From Mediannikoviicoccus sp037890055 (lineage in GTDB: Bacteria; Bacillota; Clostridia; Tissierellales; Peptoniphilaceae), in NCBI GenBank assembly GCA_037890055.1, contig JBBKBD010000001.1: a stretch of 64,000 bases of DNA; one strand, given 5' to 3'. Numbering within the stretch: the first letter of the stretch is position 1; every line of letters begins with the position of its first letter. The notes below the pieces were generated by a model. The model saw only the letters and a program-made list of their open reading frames with translations. It was not told the origin of the DNA and ran no database searches. Of this stretch, positions 1 through 10,000 are shown piece after piece. The position numbers were made by a program, and so were the translations under genes.

Positions 1-310
1 GATATTCAAAATTCTTTGCATCATACTTTATCTCTTCTTGTAATTCCCTTTGTGCCGCTTCTTTTGGAAGTTCATTTGATTCAATAAGCCCTGCAGGAAG
101 TTCAAGCAACTCTTTGTCTACAGCCTTTCTATATTGACGAACAAATACAATTTTGTCACCTTTTAATGCAATTATGGTAACTGCATTTGAATGTTCGACA
201 ATTTCTCTTTTTGAGTATTTTCTATTCTTAAGTTCCACAGTGTCAACTCTTAAATTTAAAATTCTTCCCTCATATATCATTTCAGATTTTATTGTCTGTT
301 CTTTGCTCAT
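1..310 (-). CDS. nudF: ADP-ribose pyrophosphatase, Nudix family (3' end outside window)
   Basis: The visible part is the first ~103 residues, starting MSKEQTIKSEMIYEGRIL. It matches the NudF/YqkG ADP-ribose hydrolase N-terminus (ending in the run VRQYRKAVDKELLELPAG) and enters the Nudix box with the residues AAQRELQEE. Members split ADP-ribose into AMP and ribose 5-phosphate in the cytoplasm. The ATG at 310-308 follows AGGAGAAATAAA, whose AGGAG overlaps the recN stop codon, so this gene is translationally linked to recN. The rest of the Nudix box and the C-terminus lie beyond base 1. Family call is firm; exact substrate is inferred. Confidence 0.88.
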   Translation of the reverse strand, partial: MSKEQTIKSEMIYEGRILNLRVDTVELKNRKYSKREIVEHSNAVTIIALKGDKIVFVRQYRKAVDKELLELPAGLIESNELPKEAAQRELQEEIKYDAKNFEY

Positions 311-320
311 TTTATTTCTC

Positions 321-2012
321 CTATTCGTTAAATCTAAACCTTCCCTGTTCAATCATATCAATTGCCTGATTGATTGTGTTCTCAGTTATGTCAATTCCAC
401 CTATAAGTCTTGAAATTTCCATCACTCTCTCTTTAGCATCTATAGTTCTAATATTTGAAATAGTATCTAAGTCGCGTTCACTTTTTTCTATTAATTTATG
501 TGATGAAGCGAGTGATGCTATTTGTGCAAGGTGAGATATGGTTATAATCTGTCTTGACTTTGAAATCTTTTGTAGTTTTTCCCCTACTAAAATTGCTGTT
601 CTTCCACTAATGCCCGTGTCAACTTCATCAAATATCAAAGTGTCAACATTGTCTATAGATGCCAGTGAAGTTTTAAGTGCCAACATAATCCTGGAGAGTT
701 CTCCTCCAGACGCCACTTTGTTTAATGGCATTAGAGGTTGACCCATATTAGTAGAAATATTAAATTCTATAATATCATTTCCCGTAGATGTTATTTTTTC
801 ATCTTCGTAAAAATCAATGGAAAACTTTGCATTCGGCATATTTAGCCCTTTTATATTTTCGAGAATATCTTTTTCAAGTTTGTTGCTTACTTTTTTTCTT
901 ATATCTGTTAGAATATTACAAAGTTTTTTGCAATCTAAGTATTTTTTATTAATTTCTTTGTTGAGTCTTGCGGTATTTTCTTCTATTTTTTCTAAAGCAT
1001 TAAGTCTTTCTTTAGACTTTTCTCTAAAATCTATTAAATCAGAAATATCAGAACCATATTTTCTCTTTAAATTTGTAATATTTGCAATCGCATCGTCTAA
1101 GAGTTGTAATCTTTCTTCATCATAGTAAAGATGATCTTGATAACTTTCTATGTCTCTATAAACGTCTTCAAGTTCATAGTAGGAAGATTCTATTCTATCA
1201 AATACTTCTTTTAATTCCAAATCCAATTCTTTTAATTCTGAAAGTTCAGTTACTATTTCAGAAAGTGATCCTAACACTTCAAATTTTCCAAAGTCACTAC
1301 TTTTAAATCTTTCGGATATTTCAGCCATGGATATTTTTATGCGGTCAACATTACTAAGAACTTTAAATTCATTTTCAATTTCTTCCTCATTGAAATTTTC
1401 TAAATCAATACTCTCTAACTCTTCAATTTGAAATCTTAAAATATCTTTTTCTCTATCTATTTCTTCAGAACTCAAACTAAGACTAGATAACTTACTTCTT
1501 AAACTTTGTAACTCTTTTAGATTTTTATTTAAATCCTCTAATATCTTCTTATTTCCGTCGGGACTAAATGCATCCAATATACTTATATAGTTTGATTTGT
1601 TTAAAAGGGTTTGGTTTTCATTTTGGCTATGAATATCTATTAAATCTTGCATCATCTCTTTTAAAAAGCCAAGTGTAACACTTCTTCCATTAATTCTATT
1701 GTTACTTATTCCTTCACTTTGAGATTCTCTAGTTACAATTAAAACGCCATCTTCTAATTCGTAACCCATTTCCTTAAATCGATTTAACCTTTCTTCTGAA
1801 GATATTAAAAACTTTCCTTCCACAATAGAAGTGTTTCCATATTGGCCAATATAGGATTTTTGAAATCTATCACCAATCAATAGCTTTAATGCATTTACTA
1901 ATATGGTCTTACCCGCACCAGTTTCTCCTGTAATAACATTAAAAAAAGGATCAAATTCAACTTGTAATTTTTCAATTATAACAAAATTTTGAATATAAAG
2001 TTCTGCTAACAT
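321..2012 (-). CDS. recN: DNA repair protein RecN
   Basis: This SMC-like ATPase acts in double-strand break repair. The 563 residues match the family length. The Walker A GETGAGKT lies at residues 29-36, a long coiled coil occupies about 150-390, and the C-terminal head carries ASGGELSRIMLAL (ABC signature) and TLIFDEVDTGIS (Walker B). The start follows GGAGAGTC. It sits 11 bases after argR and just before nudF. argR-recN is a common Firmicute pairing. Nothing appears truncated. Confidence 0.97.
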   Translation of the reverse strand: MLAELYIQNFVIIEKLQVEFDPFFNVITGETGAGKTILVNALKLLIGDRFQKSYIGQYGNTSIVEGKFLISSEERLNRFKEMGYELEDGVLIVTRESQSEGISNNRINGRSVTLGFLKEMMQDLIDIHSQNENQTLLNKSNYISILDAFSPDGNKKILEDLNKNLKELQSLRSKLSSLSLSSEEIDREKDILRFQIEELESIDLENFNEEEIENEFKVLSNVDRIKISMAEISERFKSSDFGKFEVLGSLSEIVTELSELKELDLELKEVFDRIESSYYELEDVYRDIESYQDHLYYDEERLQLLDDAIANITNLKRKYGSDISDLIDFREKSKERLNALEKIEENTARLNKEINKKYLDCKKLCNILTDIRKKVSNKLEKDILENIKGLNMPNAKFSIDFYEDEKITSTGNDIIEFNISTNMGQPLMPLNKVASGGELSRIMLALKTSLASIDNVDTLIFDEVDTGISGRTAILVGEKLQKISKSRQIITISHLAQIASLASSHKLIEKSERDLDTISNIRTIDAKERVMEISRLIGGIDITENTINQAIDMIEQGRFRFNE

Positions 2013-2023
2013 GACTCTCCAAT

Positions 2024-2476
2024 TTATTTCATTAACGCTTTTATTTCATTAACAACTTCATCTAGTTTTTCTTTATCATCTACTGCTATAAAGATTATAT
2101 CATTTCCAGAAAGAATCCCACTAATATGTTTTATCTTTGCATTTGTTATAGGCACTGCCGATACAGTTGCCGTATGGGAAATAGTTTTTACAATAACCAT
2201 CTCTCCATTGTGATCAATACTAAGTACTGCAGATTTGAATATTTTATCAAGTCTTTCATTTAATGAATCATGAACGGTATCAATTACTGAGTAATGATAT
2301 TCTCCATCTTTTGTCTGTACCTTTGTAATTCTTAACTCTTTAATATCCCTTGATATGGTAGCTTGAGTAGCAATAACTTCATTTTGTTCAAGTAATTCTG
2401 ACAATTCTTCTTGAGTTCTTATTTCATACTTATCAACCAAATCCAGAATTAGTCTCTGTCTTGCATATTTTTTCAT
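2024..2476 (-). CDS. argR: Arginine repressor ArgR
   Basis: The 150-residue protein has the ArgR layout. An N-terminal winged helix carries the recognition segment ATQATISRDIKELRI. The C-terminal hexamerisation/arginine-binding domain includes the segment GILSGNDIIFIAVDD. It represses arginine biosynthesis, or activates catabolism, with arginine as co-effector. No arginine genes are in this window, so the targets are elsewhere. The start follows AAGGAGTATT. A TATAAT-like element in the 100 bases upstream suggests its own promoter, although the -35 is weak. Confidence 0.95.
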   Translation of the reverse strand: MKKYARQRLILDLVDKYEIRTQEELSELLEQNEVIATQATISRDIKELRITKVQTKDGEYHYSVIDTVHDSLNERLDKIFKSAVLSIDHNGEMVIVKTISHTATVSAVPITNAKIKHISGILSGNDIIFIAVDDKEKLDEVVNEIKALMK

Positions 2477-2560
2477 ATAATACTCCTTATTCCTTAATTA
2501 TATGTTTTTTAACTATGTAATCTAAATATTTCAGTTAAAGTCACTCATATATGATAATAA

Positions 2561-2576
2561 GAGCTTTTAAAAGCTC
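2561..2576 (-). terminator. Perfect 16-bp palindrome after ispA, weak terminator
   Basis: GAGCTTTT/AAAAGCTC lies directly after the ispA stop. The T tract that follows is interrupted (TTATTATC), so termination may be partial and argR-recN could receive readthrough. Confidence 0.5.
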
Positions 2577-3419
2577 CTATATATCTCTATTAATAAAATT
2601 ATTTGTCAAATCTTCTAAAAACTCAGTGTTTTTATTTAAAGATTTCAAACAGTTCATGGCATTCTTGGAATGTTCTTCAATAGTCTTTGACATCTCTTCT
2701 TTGTTCTTAATTAAAGTTGCAAAGGTAAGCTTTTGAGACTCCAAATCCTCTTCATAGTCAAGCATATCATCTCGAAGTTGAAAAGCTAGGCCAAAGTTAT
2801 ATCCAAATTTTTCTGATAATTCTACTTCTTCTTCAGTTGCACCTGCTGTAATAGCTGCACATTTGCAAGCCGCTTTAATTAATCCGCAGGTCTTTTTATC
2901 ATACATATCAAAAAAATCAGACTTAGTTTCTAGTTTATTTTGAATATCTAACACCTGACCATATATCATTCCTTCATATCCAGACTGTGAATAAAGATAT
3001 TTTGATGCTTCAACGAATAGTTCTTTATTGTCTGAGTTTAAAATAGCCATTAGAATTCTTTCCATACTTTTATTAAGAAGACCATCGCCAATAAGTACTC
3101 CCATATCCTCTCCATACTTCTTATGTACGGTAGGCTTTCCCCTTCTCATGTCGTCATCATCCATGCAAGGAAGGTCATCATGAACAAGAGAGTAGTTGTG
3201 TATTAATTCTATTGCATAAGCAAAATCCATACATGATTCGTCAACTTCTTTAAAGAGACTATAGAATTCTATAAATAAAATTGGTCTAAATCTCTTTCCA
3301 TTATTCATTAGCGCATAGAATGAGCCGTCTTCTAAAATATTTTTGTACGTGAAAATTTTTTCAAGTCCTTTATTAACAATGTCTTTTCTTAAATCGTACT
3401 CTTTTATAAAATTATTCAT
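2577..3419 (-). CDS. ispA: Short-chain polyprenyl diphosphate synthase (geranyl/farnesyl)
   Basis: The enzyme condenses isopentenyl diphosphate with allylic diphosphates to make farnesyl diphosphate, the precursor of undecaprenyl carriers. The first aspartate-rich motif DDLPCMDDDD is at residues 81-90 and the second DDMLD at 217-221. The context around the first motif (IHNYSLVHDD) is that of bacterial FPP synthases. Length is 280 residues. Its ATG lies inside the end of xseB (8-base overlap) without a clear ribosome site, suggesting translational coupling. The dxs, tlyA and nadK genes often found next in clostridia are absent here. Confidence 0.93.
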   Translation of the reverse strand: MNNFIKEYDLRKDIVNKGLEKIFTYKNILEDGSFYALMNNGKRFRPILFIEFYSLFKEVDESCMDFAYAIELIHNYSLVHDDLPCMDDDDMRRGKPTVHKKYGEDMGVLIGDGLLNKSMERILMAILNSDNKELFVEASKYLYSQSGYEGMIYGQVLDIQNKLETKSDFFDMYDKKTCGLIKAACKCAAITAGATEEEVELSEKFGYNFGLAFQLRDDMLDYEEDLESQKLTFATLIKNKEEMSKTIEEHSKNAMNCLKSLNKNTEFLEDLTNNFINRDI

Positions 3420-3645
3420 CGCTATTTAATATATTAGGATCAAAATCAGATTCGCCTTCTTCTGTCATCATCCTAATCTTCCCTTCTTCTCTATCCAGTA
3501 TATCCATTAAATTTTTATGAAGTGCCAAGGCTTCTTCATAAAGCTTTACGTTTTCTTCCAAAGTAATATTGTCATCTTCAAGCTTTTCCAATATCTCTTC
3601 CAGTCTCTTTAAACTTTCTTCATAGTTTGAAAATCTATTTTCCAT
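3412..3645 (-). CDS. xseB: Exodeoxyribonuclease VII small subunit
   Basis: This 77-residue all-helical protein (MENRFSNYEESLKRLEEILE) matches XseB, which binds several-fold to XseA to form the single-strand-specific exonuclease VII. The ATG at 3645 is preferred over an in-frame TTG two codons upstream because GGAG then sits 8 bases before it. It overlaps xseA upstream and ispA downstream, as in a co-translated operon. Confidence 0.93.
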   Translation of the reverse strand: MENRFSNYEESLKRLEEILEKLEDDNITLEENVKLYEEALALHKNLMDILDREEGKIRMMTEEGESDFDPNILNSDE

Positions 3646-4981
3646 TATCAATACTCCTTATTTCTGTGGTTGCTGTTCCATCTTCAAAGTGAATTTTTAA
3701 TAATTCTCCAACCTTTAAATCCTTCGCTGACTTAATGTATACACCTTCTGATGAGGCTCTAATATATCCAAGCTTTTTTATTCTTGAGTCATTATGGCAT
3801 TCTATTCTAGACTCTAGAGTTTTTAGCTTTAATCTTTCTTGATCCAATTTTGAAAATACTTTTATATTTATAATTTTTTTAATGTTATCTGCTTCATCTT
3901 TTAAAATTTTAATTCTATCTATAGGATTATGTTTCACCAAAGATATGTTAAGTTTATCTAAAGCATCTCTTTTACTAACAATATTTAGCTTGACCTGTCT
4001 ATCAATCCTTATTTTCAATTTATCATTTTCCTCTTTCAATTTTGAAATTTTATCTAGAGGATTATAAATTTTTAGAATATTCAGATAATAATCTAGTTTT
4101 TTTCTTTCTTCAAAAAAGTAATTTGAATAAGCTTTTTCAATTAAATCTATCTTTTTGTTCAAGTCTTCCTTTAAATCAATTAGATTAGGTGTACAAATTT
4201 CAGCCGCAGCCGTTGGAGTTGGTGCCCTAAGGTCTGAAACAAAGTCAGATAACATATTATCCACTTCATGACCAACTGCAGAAATTATTGGTTTTTTTGA
4301 GTTAAATATCTTTAAAAGCAAATCTTCATCATTAAAGCAATTTAAATCTTCAAAAGATCCTCCACCTCGACCTACTACAATAAAATCTATAAACTCATGA
4401 GAATTTAATACCTCTATCCCTTTAATTAAACTTTGCGGTGCATTTTGCCCCTGCACTATTGCTGGATAGACATATAGATTTGCTATGGGAAATCTTCTCT
4501 TAATTGTGGTAATAATATCTCTAATGGCAGCTCCATTAGGCGATGTTACTACACCAATGTTGTTTGGCATTTTTGGAATTGGACGTTTATGCTTTTCATC
4601 AAAGTATCCTAGCTCTTTGAATTTTTCCTTTAAGAGTTCGTATTGCCTGTAGATATCTCCAATGCCTGTATTAATAACCTCTTTTACAAGAAGTTGATAG
4701 TAACCACCCTTTTCATATGTTATTACACTTGCTCTTAGTGAAATCTTATCTCCGTCTGAAAGCTGTAAAGTTTTAGAAATCTCCATGTTTCTAAAAATGA
4801 TACACTTTATTGATGCATCCTCATCCTTTAAACTAAAATAAATATTTCCTGAAGATTTTTTGAAGTTTGAAACTTCTCCTTCAACAAATACATTTATAAG
4901 CATAGGATCCCTTTTTAGTAAAGTTGAAATATATTTACTTATTTCTGTTACAGTAAACGCTTTGCTATTCACAGTCCTCAC
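3635..4981 (-). CDS. xseA: Exodeoxyribonuclease VII large subunit
   Basis: The 448-residue catalytic subunit has an N-terminal OB fold (about 1-105), the core domain with VVGRGGGSFEDL and VGHEVDNMLSDFVSDLRAPTPTAAAE, and a long C-terminal coiled coil for XseB binding. It degrades single-stranded DNA from both ends. The start codon is GTG (GTGAGGACTG) inside the last codons of nusB, an overlap of about 17 bases. No irregularity is visible. Confidence 0.95.
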   Translation of the reverse strand: MRTVNSKAFTVTEISKYISTLLKRDPMLINVFVEGEVSNFKKSSGNIYFSLKDEDASIKCIIFRNMEISKTLQLSDGDKISLRASVITYEKGGYYQLLVKEVINTGIGDIYRQYELLKEKFKELGYFDEKHKRPIPKMPNNIGVVTSPNGAAIRDIITTIKRRFPIANLYVYPAIVQGQNAPQSLIKGIEVLNSHEFIDFIVVGRGGGSFEDLNCFNDEDLLLKIFNSKKPIISAVGHEVDNMLSDFVSDLRAPTPTAAAEICTPNLIDLKEDLNKKIDLIEKAYSNYFFEERKKLDYYLNILKIYNPLDKISKLKEENDKLKIRIDRQVKLNIVSKRDALDKLNISLVKHNPIDRIKILKDEADNIKKIINIKVFSKLDQERLKLKTLESRIECHNDSRIKKLGYIRASSEGVYIKSAKDLKVGELLKIHFEDGTATTEIRSIDNGK

Positions 4982-5372
4982 CTTTTGAGATACTTCCTAA
5001 TACGCCGTTTATAAATCTATACGAATCTTCTGATGAATATTTTTTCGCTATTTCAACTGCTTCGTTAATAGACACTCTAGCAGGCATGTTATCATCGTAA
5101 AGAATTTCATTTGTGGCAACTCTTAAAATTGATTTGTCTATGCAATAAAGTCTATTGAAGTCCCAACCTATTAAATTAGCTTTGATTTTTTCGTCAATTT
5201 CTTCGAGATTGTCTATAATTGAAAAAATTGAACCTTCTATAAAGTCTCTATGCTTTTCATCTATTTCAAAATGATTAATAAAGACTTCTACTTCTTCTTT
5301 GTCGAATGTTTCGTTTATAGTGATTTGGAAAATAAATTTTACAATCCATTCTCTGGCTTCTTTTCTAGTCAA
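4965..5372 (-). CDS. nusB: Transcription antitermination factor NusB, TTG start
   Basis: NusB binds boxA RNA with NusE (S10) and drives antitermination, mainly of rRNA. The product matches the family (TRKEAREWIVKFIFQ at the N-terminus; VSINEAVEIAKKYSSEDSY near the C-terminus). I place the start at TTG 5372-5370, which has GGAGG four bases upstream and gives 135 residues, the usual size. A longer reading frame from GTG at 5402 would start in the loop of an intrinsic terminator, with no ribosome site. The T tract of that terminator ends two bases before the GGAGG, so expression needs readthrough or a promoter inside asp23. Confidence 0.88.
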   Translation of the reverse strand: MTRKEAREWIVKFIFQITINETFDKEEVEVFINHFEIDEKHRDFIEGSIFSIIDNLEEIDEKIKANLIGWDFNRLYCIDKSILRVATNEILYDDNMPARVSINEAVEIAKKYSSEDSYRFINGVLGSISKGEDCE

Positions 5373-5383
5373 AATTCCTCCAT

Positions 5384-5411
5384 AAAAAATCCCTCTTATC
5401 ACAAGAGGGAT
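5384..5411 (-). terminator. Strong intrinsic terminator between asp23 and nusB
   Basis: ATCCCTCTT and AAGAGGGAT form a perfect 9-bp stem with loop GTGAT, followed by six T. It begins 7 bases after the asp23 stop and runs into the nusB ribosome site, so it either ends asp23 transcripts or works as an attenuator for nusB-xseA-xseB-ispA. Confidence 0.85.
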
Positions 5412-5417
5412 AAAATC

Positions 5418-5756
5418 TTAATATATACCAACAACACTTGTGTTTACTTGTGACACATTCAAACCTGTAAAATTTTCTACATTTTCTTTTATTTTTTCTT
5501 GAATATTTCTTGAAACCTCAGGAATTCTAACTCCCATTTTCAAAATTACATTTACATTAATATTCACAAAATCTCTTCCAATATTCACTTGGACAGCCCT
5601 TGAAGCTCCTCTAAGTCCATCTGTGATTCTTTCTCCGAATCCTCCTGCAAGTCCTGCTACTCCGTCAATTTCTAAAGCAGAAGTGCTTGCAATTTTATTT
5701 ATAATCTCATTTGATATCTTTACACTACCATTTTCAAATTTATTTTTATTCAACAT
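5418..5756 (-). CDS. Asp23/Gls24 family envelope stress protein
   Basis: The 112 residues match Asp23/YloU proteins, with the motif EIDGVAGLAGGFGERI and the closing segment VSQVNTSVVGIY. These small proteins are associated with the membrane or cell envelope stress, and in clostridia one copy normally lies just upstream of nusB, as here. The ATG at 5756 has GGGGG six bases before it. An ATG six codons upstream lacks any ribosome site. Its own promoter overlaps the ftsY stop codon. Biochemical function is not established for this copy. Confidence 0.88.
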   Translation of the reverse strand: MLNKNKFENGSVKISNEIINKIASTSALEIDGVAGLAGGFGERITDGLRGASRAVQVNIGRDFVNINVNVILKMGVRIPEVSRNIQEKIKENVENFTGLNVSQVNTSVVGIY

Positions 5757-5784
5757 ATTTATCCCCCATTTCATTTTAACAAAT

Positions 5785-5813
5785 GTTATAATTCATTGCA
5801 ATAAAGTAATCAA
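5785..5813 (-). promoter_or_regulatory. SigA-type promoter for asp23
   Basis: TTGATT (5808-5813), a 17-base spacer, and TATAAC (5785-5790). The -35 covers the ftsY stop codon. Confidence 0.65.
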
Positions 5814-7036
5814 TTGAATATTGCAGAAATAAAATCTTTTGGATTAAATTCCATTAGTTGATCTATCTGTTCTCCTACTCCAATATACTTTATTGGAATG
5901 TTAAATTCTGATTCTATTGGAAATACCATTCCACCCTTTGCAGTTCCATCGAGCTTTGTTATAACAACTCCTGTTATATCTGCAACCTCCTTAAATTGTT
6001 TTACCTGCAAAATTGCATTTTGTCCTGTGGTTCCATCTACTACTAGAAGAACTTCTTTCCTCGCATCAGGATATTCTCTGTCCACAATTCTATGAATTTT
6101 TTCTAACTCATTCATAAGATTCTTCTTGTTATGAAGTCTTCCTGCCGTATCACAAATTAAAATATCTGTGTTTTTGGATTTTGCTGATGCTATTCCATCA
6201 AATACAACTGAAGCTGGGTCGGCGCCTTCTTGATGAGATATTATATCTACACCAGCTCTATTAGACCATTCGCTTAACTGCTCTATTGCCGCCGCTCTAA
6301 AGGTATCGGCAGCTACAAGTGTTACAGATTTACCTTCATTTTTATATTTTGATGCTAACTTTCCTATGGTAGTCGTCTTTCCAACTCCATTTACACCTAT
6401 AACAAGCATTATTAGTGGAGTGTCTTTAATATTCATACTATTATCAAGATTTGCTTCTTCAAGTTTTTCAATCATGATATTCATCAACATACTCTTTACT
6501 TCTTTTGGATCTTTAACTCTCTTAAGCTTAACTTGATCTTCTAGCTCATCCATAATATTCATTGTTGACTCTACGCCTATGTCTGCAGATATTAAAATCT
6601 CTTCAAGCTCTTCAAAAAGTTCTTCATCAACCTTTTGGTATCTTGCTAATGCACTGTCGATTTTATTTGAAATATTATCTCTAGTTTTTTGAAGTCCACT
6701 AAAAAGATTATTAAAGAAGCCTTTCTTTTCTTCTTTTTCAACTTCTGCTATATTTTCTTTAATTGAATCAACTTTTTCTTCTACTTCATTTTCTACGGAA
6801 AAATTTAAATCTTTAGCTTTACTTTCATCATCTATATCTTCTTTTTCTTCAGTAGAGTTTAGGTTTTCTTCGATAGATTCTTTTAAATGTTCAATATTTT
6901 CTTGAATATCTTTAGACTCTTCTTTTATATCCTCTAAATCTTTTTCTACCGATTCTTTAGTCTCTTCAATTTTTTCTTTTATTCCAGGTTCTTCTTTGTC
7001 TTTTTTCTTAAATTTATTAAAAAAACTCTCTAACAT
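5810..7036 (-). CDS. ftsY: Signal recognition particle receptor FtsY
   Basis: FtsY is the SRP GTPase receptor that docks ribosome-nascent chains at the membrane translocon. The first ~105 residues are a very acidic, low-complexity A domain. The NG domain follows: the N region starts around GFFNNLFSGLQKTR, the P-loop GVNGVGKTT begins at 214, then DTFRAAA, DTAGRLHN, TKLDGTAKGG and the closing GVGEQIDQL. Length 408. It follows smc with 8 bases between, the classical smc-ftsY pairing. ffh is not in the window. Confidence 0.96.
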   Translation of the reverse strand: MLESFFNKFKKKDKEEPGIKEKIEETKESVEKDLEDIKEESKDIQENIEHLKESIEENLNSTEEKEDIDDESKAKDLNFSVENEVEEKVDSIKENIAEVEKEEKKGFFNNLFSGLQKTRDNISNKIDSALARYQKVDEELFEELEEILISADIGVESTMNIMDELEDQVKLKRVKDPKEVKSMLMNIMIEKLEEANLDNSMNIKDTPLIMLVIGVNGVGKTTTIGKLASKYKNEGKSVTLVAADTFRAAAIEQLSEWSNRAGVDIISHQEGADPASVVFDGIASAKSKNTDILICDTAGRLHNKKNLMNELEKIHRIVDREYPDARKEVLLVVDGTTGQNAILQVKQFKEVADITGVVITKLDGTAKGGMVFPIESEFNIPIKYIGVGEQIDQLMEFNPKDFISAIFN

Positions 7037-7044
7037 AGTACCTC

Positions 7045-10000
7045 CTATTTTAATTTTAAGGAAACCACTTTACTAACTCCTTCTTCCTCCATACTTACCC
7101 CATATAACACGTCTGCAATCTCCATTGTAGTTTTTCTATGGGATATCATTATAAATTGCGTTGAGTCTGTAAGTGACTTTAAATAGCTTGTGTATCTTGT
7201 TATATTTGCTTCATCAAGTGCAGCGTCAATTTCGTCTAGAATACAAAATGGTGAAGGTCTTGTTTCAAATATTGCAAATAGTAGTGCAACCGCTGTAAGT
7301 GATTTTTCTCCACCAGATAACAATGTTAAGCTTTGTAGTTTTTTTCCAGGTGGCTCCGCAACTATTTCAACGCCAGACTCCAACGGATTTGCCCCGTCTA
7401 GTTTAAGTTCAGCATTTCCTCCATCAAAGAGTATTTTGAAAATCTTTTGAAATCTATTATTTATATCTTTGAAAGAAGTTGTAAACATCTCCTTCATTTC
7501 CCTATTCAAATTTTTAATTATCTCTTCAATATCATTTTTTGATTTTAATAAATCATTTTTTTGATTTAAAAGGAAGTTCAAATCCTCATCTACAATTTTA
7601 AATTCTTCAATTGTATCTGCACTAAAATATCCTAGATTTCTTAGGTCCTTCTTTAACGATTTAAGTTCGCTTCTAGAAGGCTCCTCCACTTCTTCAATCA
7701 ATGTAAACTTGTCAATATATACAGAATATTCTTCTAGACAATTAGTTCGTATTCTAGTAATATTTGAATTTAGATTTTCAATCTTTTCAAGATTTAATCC
7801 CATTGAATAGTCAAGTTTTACATTTATATCTTTGTAGTCCCTTAGTTCTTCTTTCTTTTCTAAAAGTTCATCTTGTCTTCTTTTGAAATCAACTTCATTT
7901 CCTTTTAAAACACTTTCAATTTCATTAAGCCTTTCGTTTAGCTCATTAATTTTATAATTATATTTTTTTATATTGTCTCTGTTGATTACTAGTTCAGACT
8001 CAACATTTTCTTTAGATTCTATATCAAGCTTTAATCTATGGGAAAAATCTTCATTTTCGTTCTTTATATCTTTTTCTTTGTTAGATAAAATATTTAAGTC
8101 CCTCTCTAAACCATCTATCTTAGAAGAAATATTTATTTTTTCTATCTCTAAACTTCTTTTATCTAGATTTTTATTTTCAAGATTAGACTTTAATTCTTCA
8201 TACTCTGCATTTAATTTTTCAATTTCCACGCTAATACTTTCATGATTTTCTAAATCTAATTTGTCAGAAGATGCGTTCAAAATACTTTCATATTTCCAAG
8301 CGGCTTCTTCATATAATGATTTTTTTACATTAATTTCATTGGAAAGATTTTGGAGTTTTTTATCAAGCTCATTTTTTTTATTTTCATTTAATCTTTTTTC
8401 AGATTCTTTTGCTTCATATTCTTTATTATAATTTTTTAGAGTTTCATCTAAGCTTTTAAGTTCTTTAATTAACTCTTCTTTAGTTTGTTGTAGAATTTTA
8501 TTTTCATTCTCAAGCTCTATGATTTTATTATTTCTATTTAAAATATCTGTGTTTGAAGACTTCCCAGTGTACCCACCAACAATTGACCCCCAGGAGTTAA
8601 AAATTTCTCCATCAAGAGTAACAATTCTATACCTGTTATACTTTTTAGAAATTTCTATTGCATCTTCTAAGCTTGATACAACTAACGTTTTGTTTAAAAA
8701 GTGATTTATTAGTCCTTTGAATTTGCTTTCGCAATTTACAAGTTCTGAAGCAATTGCCAAAATTCTTTCATCATCAAATTTAACATTTGCACTTGGCTTG
8801 TTAATCTTATTTAACGGCAAAAATGTCAGTCTTCCAATTCTTTCAGACTTTAGAAACTCAATCAATACCTTGGCGTCGTATTCATTTTCAACAACCACAT
8901 TTTGAAGTGAGCCACCAAGGGCGTTATTAATTGCAATAAGGTACTTTTCCTCAACTTCTATTAAATCCGCCAGTGTTCCTATGCATTTATCTTTCAAATT
9001 CATTCCTTTTATTCTATTAAAGAAGTTTGAAACCTGTTTGTTATACCCTTCATAGTTATCTCTGACATTTATATAAAAGTTAAGCTCTCTTTCTTTTGTG
9101 CTTAAATCAACTTCAACCTTGCGATACTGATCATTTAATTGAACAAATTTATTTTTATTATCTTCTAACTGAATTTCCAATTTTTCTATTGAAGATAATT
9201 GTTCCGTTACTTTGTCATTAACTTCTTTATAATTAGCGTATAACTTATCATAACTTTCATTTAAAACTTTAAGTTCTTCCGCTAAACCTTCCTTGTCTTT
9301 AGAAAGTTTTAAAACATCTTCTCTTCTGCTTTCAAAAAGCCTTTCTCTGGTTAAATTCTCAACCTGAATATTACTTAGTGTCTCCCTTAAAGAAGAAAGT
9401 TTTGATTCTCTTTCACTTAAAGCTAAGGTTAAATTTTCAATTTCTTCTTGTAGGTCTGCTATCATAAAATCAACATCATTAAGTTCTTCTTTACGAGTTA
9501 AAAGTGAGTTATTTGTTTCTATTTTTTCTTCATCTAACTCTTTTGATCTTATTTTGTTCTTGTCCAGCTTTTCATTAAAGTACTCTATCTCTTTTGAAAC
9601 TCTTTCAATTTCATTGTTATTATTTAAAACCCGTTCCTCTGTAAGTTTAAGTTTTAAATTATAATCTTGAAGTTTATTAATAAAAGAACTTTTCTCGTTT
9701 GAAAATCTTTTTAATTCATCTTCCAAAGACTTAAGAGTTAAAGTCTCTTCTTCTAACTTAGGTTCAAGTTTAGAAATAATCTCTTTATATGAGTCCATCT
9801 CTTCTTGGATAGACTTGTTTTCTTGTATTATCTCATTGTATTTATTTTGTATTATTTCAACATCGACCAAATAATAATGTAAATCTAGAAGTTTAATCTC
9901 TTCTGTAAGCTTTAAACCTATAGTTGCACGCTTTGCCTGCTTTTCAAGATAGTCTCTGTTTTCTTGCTTTTGTATTAAGACATCTTCAATCCTTCCAAGA

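Noticed and set aside
5373..5402. Longer nusB start at GTG 5402
   Set aside because: It lies in the loop of a strong terminator and has no ribosome site. TTG at 5372 has GGAGG and gives the family length.
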